Program-made: the position numbers and the translations under genes
Shown here: positions 22,378 to 24,052 of the stretch, piece by piece
Numbering within the stretch: the first letter of the stretch is position 1
Layout: every line of letters starts with the position of its first letter
Notes under the pieces: model-generated
Database searches by the model: none
Seen by the model: the letters and a program-made list of their open reading frames with translations, nothing else
What the model was told of the DNA's origin: nothing
Assembly: GCA_002369255.1 (NCBI GenBank)
Contig: DFFO01000059.1
Span: 1-24,052 of the forward strand
Length of the DNA stretch: 24,052 bases
Reading direction: 5' to 3'
Source of the DNA: Lachnospiraceae bacterium UBA3774
GTDB taxonomy: Bacteria > Bacillota > Clostridia > Lachnospirales > Lachnospiraceae

Positions 22378-23183
22378 TATATTTCTCCTGTTTTTATATC
22401 CAAAAAAAGTTTTCTCAGCACAAGATCCGCATTTACGGAACGTTTTATCTTTTCTTCCGCCTCGCAAACGGCCTGTATTCTTGAAAAAAACGACCTCTCG
22501 GTTTGCGCGGCATCTTGGCCTAAGACCATATCTCCTTCAAGATATTTTTCGCGGATCCCCTCTTTTTTGAAAACCTCATCCGCGTAAACCTTTCGCAGTA
22601 TGTCAAAAATCTGAGGATACGTGAGCTTTTCCGCTTTTACAAACGCGGTGATTTCTTTAGAAAAACCCGAAGCGTCGATAGCGTTTCCTGAAACGGCAAG
22701 CCGTCCGATCTCGGCTATGCGCTGCTCATTTTCGCTGTACTTTGCGATTTTGTCCTCATGAGTGAGTGACAAAAGGCGGCATCTTGACCGTATGGTCGGC
22801 AAAAGCGCCGAAGCGCTTTTTACAAAAATGATAAAGATCGCATATGCCGGCGGCTCTTCGAGTGTTTTCAAAAGAGTGTTCTGTCCGTCAACACGCAGAA
22901 GATCCCCGTCGATCAGATAAATCTTGTATGCGTTTCCGTAAGGTTTTATGAGCGCATTATCGACTATCTGGCTTCTTGCTTCTTCGACGCTGATCAAATG
23001 GGTTTTTTCATGCCTTGGAATGATGATGTCAAGATTATCAAGGCTGCCCATAAGCCGTCTTACAAAGCTGTATGCCGGTTCTTTATCCTCCTCGGACGAA
23101 ACTCCCTCCATTATGATAGAATGGACTATTCTGTTTTCTTCTATCATATTGAACAAATATTCTTTAATATCGTTATAGGTCAT
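22377..23183 (-). CDS. holB: DNA polymerase III delta-prime subunit, short form
   Basis: A clamp-loader subunit of the AAA+ fold. The 268-residue protein has the delta-prime hallmarks HSIIMEGVSS at the N-terminus, ISVEEARSQIVD, KIYLIDGDLL, NTLLKTLEEPPAYAIFIIF (102-120) and LLPTIRSRCRLLSL. It is shorter than usual (about 310-340): the P-loop is absent (delta-prime is often non-hydrolysing) and the Cys4 zinc module that normally sits before ISVEEAR is deleted, with no cysteine in that stretch. It overlaps the upstream gene by 11 bases and ricT by 1. The holB-ricT order is as in B. subtilis. Confidence 0.9.
   Translation of the reverse strand: MTYNDIKEYLFNMIEENRIVHSIIMEGVSSEEDKEPAYSFVRRLMGSLDNLDIIIPRHEKTHLISVEEARSQIVDNALIKPYGNAYKIYLIDGDLLRVDGQNTLLKTLEEPPAYAIFIIFVKSASALLPTIRSRCRLLSLTHEDKIAKYSENEQRIAEIGRLAVSGNAIDASGFSKEITAFVKAEKLTYPQIFDILRKVYADEVFKKEGIREKYLEGDMVLGQDAAQTERSFFSRIQAVCEAEEKIKRSVNADLVLRKLFLDIKTGEI
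22384..22390 (-). promoter_or_regulatory. Ribosome binding site fixing the ricT start
   Basis: CAGGAGA on the minus strand, 6 bases before the ATG at 22377, inside the 3' end of holB. It selects this ATG over the longer open frame. Confidence 0.6.
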
Positions 23184-23760
23184 TTTTTCTTATATCATCT
23201 TTGATCTGCCTTATACAAGCGTCAAAATCGATATTGTCATATTTTTTTTCGATTCCGGCGCCAAGAAGCTTGTCTTCGGAAAAATCCTCGCTGTCGGCCA
23301 AAAACCTTCTGCAAAGCTCTTTGTATTTTCCGTTTCCGGCGCGTTCTCTCTTTAACGCCCGGAAAAGCCTTTCGCCATCTTCCACCTCAACGTAAACGGG
23401 AACAATGGCTTCCTTTCCGAAAAAACGACACGTTTCGATGTATGAAGACAAAACGCCCACGATCAGGTAACTGCCTTTTGAAAGGTCTATCTGCCCATCG
23501 TCAACGGTCGCATAAGTCCAGGGACCGTGCATGGTATTATAAGTTCTTTCTTCAATAACCTTTCCCTCGCCTCTGAGCCTGTCCAACTCTTCATTATCAA
23601 TAAAAAAATAATCTCTGCCGTCAACCTCGCCTTCGCGCATGGGTCTTGTCGTATACATGACTACGCCCTCGAGGCTCAGATCAGAATCGGATATAAGTTT
23701 TTTATATATGCTGTCCTTCCCGGAAGCACTTTTACCCATCAAGTAAAAAATTTTACCCAT
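23173..23760 (-). CDS. Guanylate kinase-like protein
   Basis: A 195-residue P-loop kinase. Motifs are FYLMGKSASGKDSI (P-loop, 5-18, with an aspartate after the lysine where most kinases have Ser/Thr) and YTTRPMREGEVDGRDYFFI (36-54), a close fit to the GMP-binding block of guanylate kinases. The later region ERTYNTMHGPWTYAT differs from the usual guanylate kinase version, so substrate may differ. In B. subtilis the gene in this place is tmk (thymidylate kinase). It overlaps holB by 11 bases and is first in a unit with holB, ricT, trmN6-like, rsmI and a LOG-family gene. Confidence 0.85.
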   Translation of the reverse strand: MGKIFYLMGKSASGKDSIYKKLISDSDLSLEGVVMYTTRPMREGEVDGRDYFFIDNEELDRLRGEGKVIEERTYNTMHGPWTYATVDDGQIDLSKGSYLIVGVLSSYIETCRFFGKEAIVPVYVEVEDGERLFRALKRERAGNGKYKELCRRFLADSEDFSEDKLLGAGIEKKYDNIDFDACIRQIKDDIRKNDL

Positions 23761-23785
23761 AAATATTTTTCCGTGATTTTACACT

Positions 23786-23879
23786 AAGTTTTGTGGAAAA
23801 ACTTTAAAAAACAAGTAAAGTTTTGCAAAAAAACAACAAGTTTTCCACAATTATGCAAAAATTTGTTCACTTATTCACA
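23786..23879. promoter_or_regulatory. Cluster of DnaA-box-like sites in an AT-rich leader
   Basis: Three 9-mers each one mismatch from the DnaA box TTATCCACA: TTTTCCACA on the minus strand (23792-23800), TTTTCCACA on the plus strand (23841-23849) and TTATTCACA on the plus strand (23871-23879). The first lies in a dyad AAGTTTT-gtgga-AAAACTT. AAGTTTT recurs at 23818 and 23838. The cluster lies between the predicted promoter and the first codon of the guanylate kinase-like/holB unit. Confidence 0.5.
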
Positions 23880-23914
23880 GTTTTTATACATTATTAGCCA
23901 AAAAGCTGATGAAG

Positions 23915-23943
23915 ATTATACCATATCACACGGCTTATTTCCA
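23915..23943 (-). promoter_or_regulatory. Promoter of the guanylate kinase-like/holB/ricT unit
   Basis: On the minus strand, TGGAAA (23938-23943), a 17-base spacer and a perfect TATAAT (23915-23920), with TG at the extended -10 position. Transcription would start near 23908, giving a leader of about 150 bases that includes the DnaA-box-like cluster. Confidence 0.65.
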
Positions 23944-24004
23944 TCAAAACCCGCCTGATAAAGCCATAAATATTAAGATATAAAGAGAAAAAGACAAAAG
24001 AAAG

Positions 24005-24052
24005 TGCCCAGGGCCGGAATCGAACCAGCGACACACGGATTTTCAGTCCGTT
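24005..24052 (-). tRNA. tRNA-Phe (GAA), partial
   Basis: Minus-strand sequence with an anticodon stem ACGGA/TCCGT closing a CTGAAAA loop (anticodon GAA, Phe), a T-arm CTGGTTCGATTCCGG and the acceptor 3' strand CCTGGGC plus discriminator A. CCA is not encoded. The 5' half lies beyond the window. No terminator hairpin is obvious between it and the promoter of the following gene. Confidence 0.94.

Noticed and set aside
23761..24004. Chromosomal origin (oriC)
   Set aside because: Only three imperfect DnaA-box-like sites, and no dnaA, dnaN or rpmH nearby; kept as a regulatory cluster instead.
1..24052. CRISPR array, insertion sequence, prophage or defence island
   Set aside because: No spaced direct repeats of the right size, transposase, integrase or phage genes were seen; the window is densely packed with housekeeping and Tad genes.

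Overview
The window looks like a chromosomal segment of a low-to-mid-GC, Gram-positive, Clostridia-type Bacillota. The reasons are the tRNA sequences (no encoded CCA in the three whose 3' ends are visible), the MutS2/RicT/HolB/RsmI content, sigma-A-like promoters and AGGAGG-type ribosome binding sites. The Tad pilus locus has no outer-membrane secretin and carries DUF5702 and DUF6382 genes, which I associate with Clostridia. No phage, insertion sequence or CRISPR array is visible, and nearly all the DNA is coding. I cannot name the species.

Layout. (1) 1-241, minus strand: tRNA-Glu, tRNA-CAT (Ile2 or Met) and a partial tRNA-Asp, with a terminator-like hairpin before tRNA-Asp. (2) 377-4501, plus strand: dapA and dapB (lysine/diaminopimelate synthesis) and mutS2. 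(3) 4510-7213, minus strand: a MATE transporter, nth (endonuclease III), a previously easy-to-miss 36-residue membrane protein and a protein consisting only of the C-terminal half of an AIR-synthase/HypE-like protein. The last three are joined by overlaps. (4) 7472-7981, plus strand: a CarD-family RNA polymerase-binding regulator behind a strong extended -10 promoter. (5) 7990-10507, minus strand: a YbhN/MprF-type membrane protein, pssA and psd, a compact phosphatidylethanolamine synthesis operon with overlapping genes.

(6) 10604-18920, minus strand: a ten-gene Tad/Flp type IVc pilus operon in the order tadZ, tadA, tadB, tadC, flp, DUF5702, TadE-like with two zinc-type modules, tadV prepilin peptidase, tadE, DUF6382. 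Most junctions are ATGA or TTGA overlaps. TadZ and TadA supply the positioning and motor ATPases, TadB and TadC the inner-membrane platform, TadV cuts the prepilins, and Flp plus the TadE-like and DUF5702 proteins are the fibre and its minor components. (7) 19126-23760, minus strand: a guanylate kinase-like gene, holB, ricT, trmN6-like, rsmI and a LOG-family gene. This follows the B. subtilis tmk-holB-ricT-yabA-trmN6-rsmI order with several genes missing or replaced. It ends at a strong terminator. Its leader contains three DnaA-box-like 9-mers. (8) 24005-24052: partial tRNA-Phe.

I found no clearly new stand-alone system. The most unusual parts are the lineage-specific Tad components (a TadC with a large external domain and a pilin-like protein with tandem H-C-C-C modules), the nth / micropeptide / half-AIR-synthase overlap, and the DnaA-box cluster in front of a replication gene operon.
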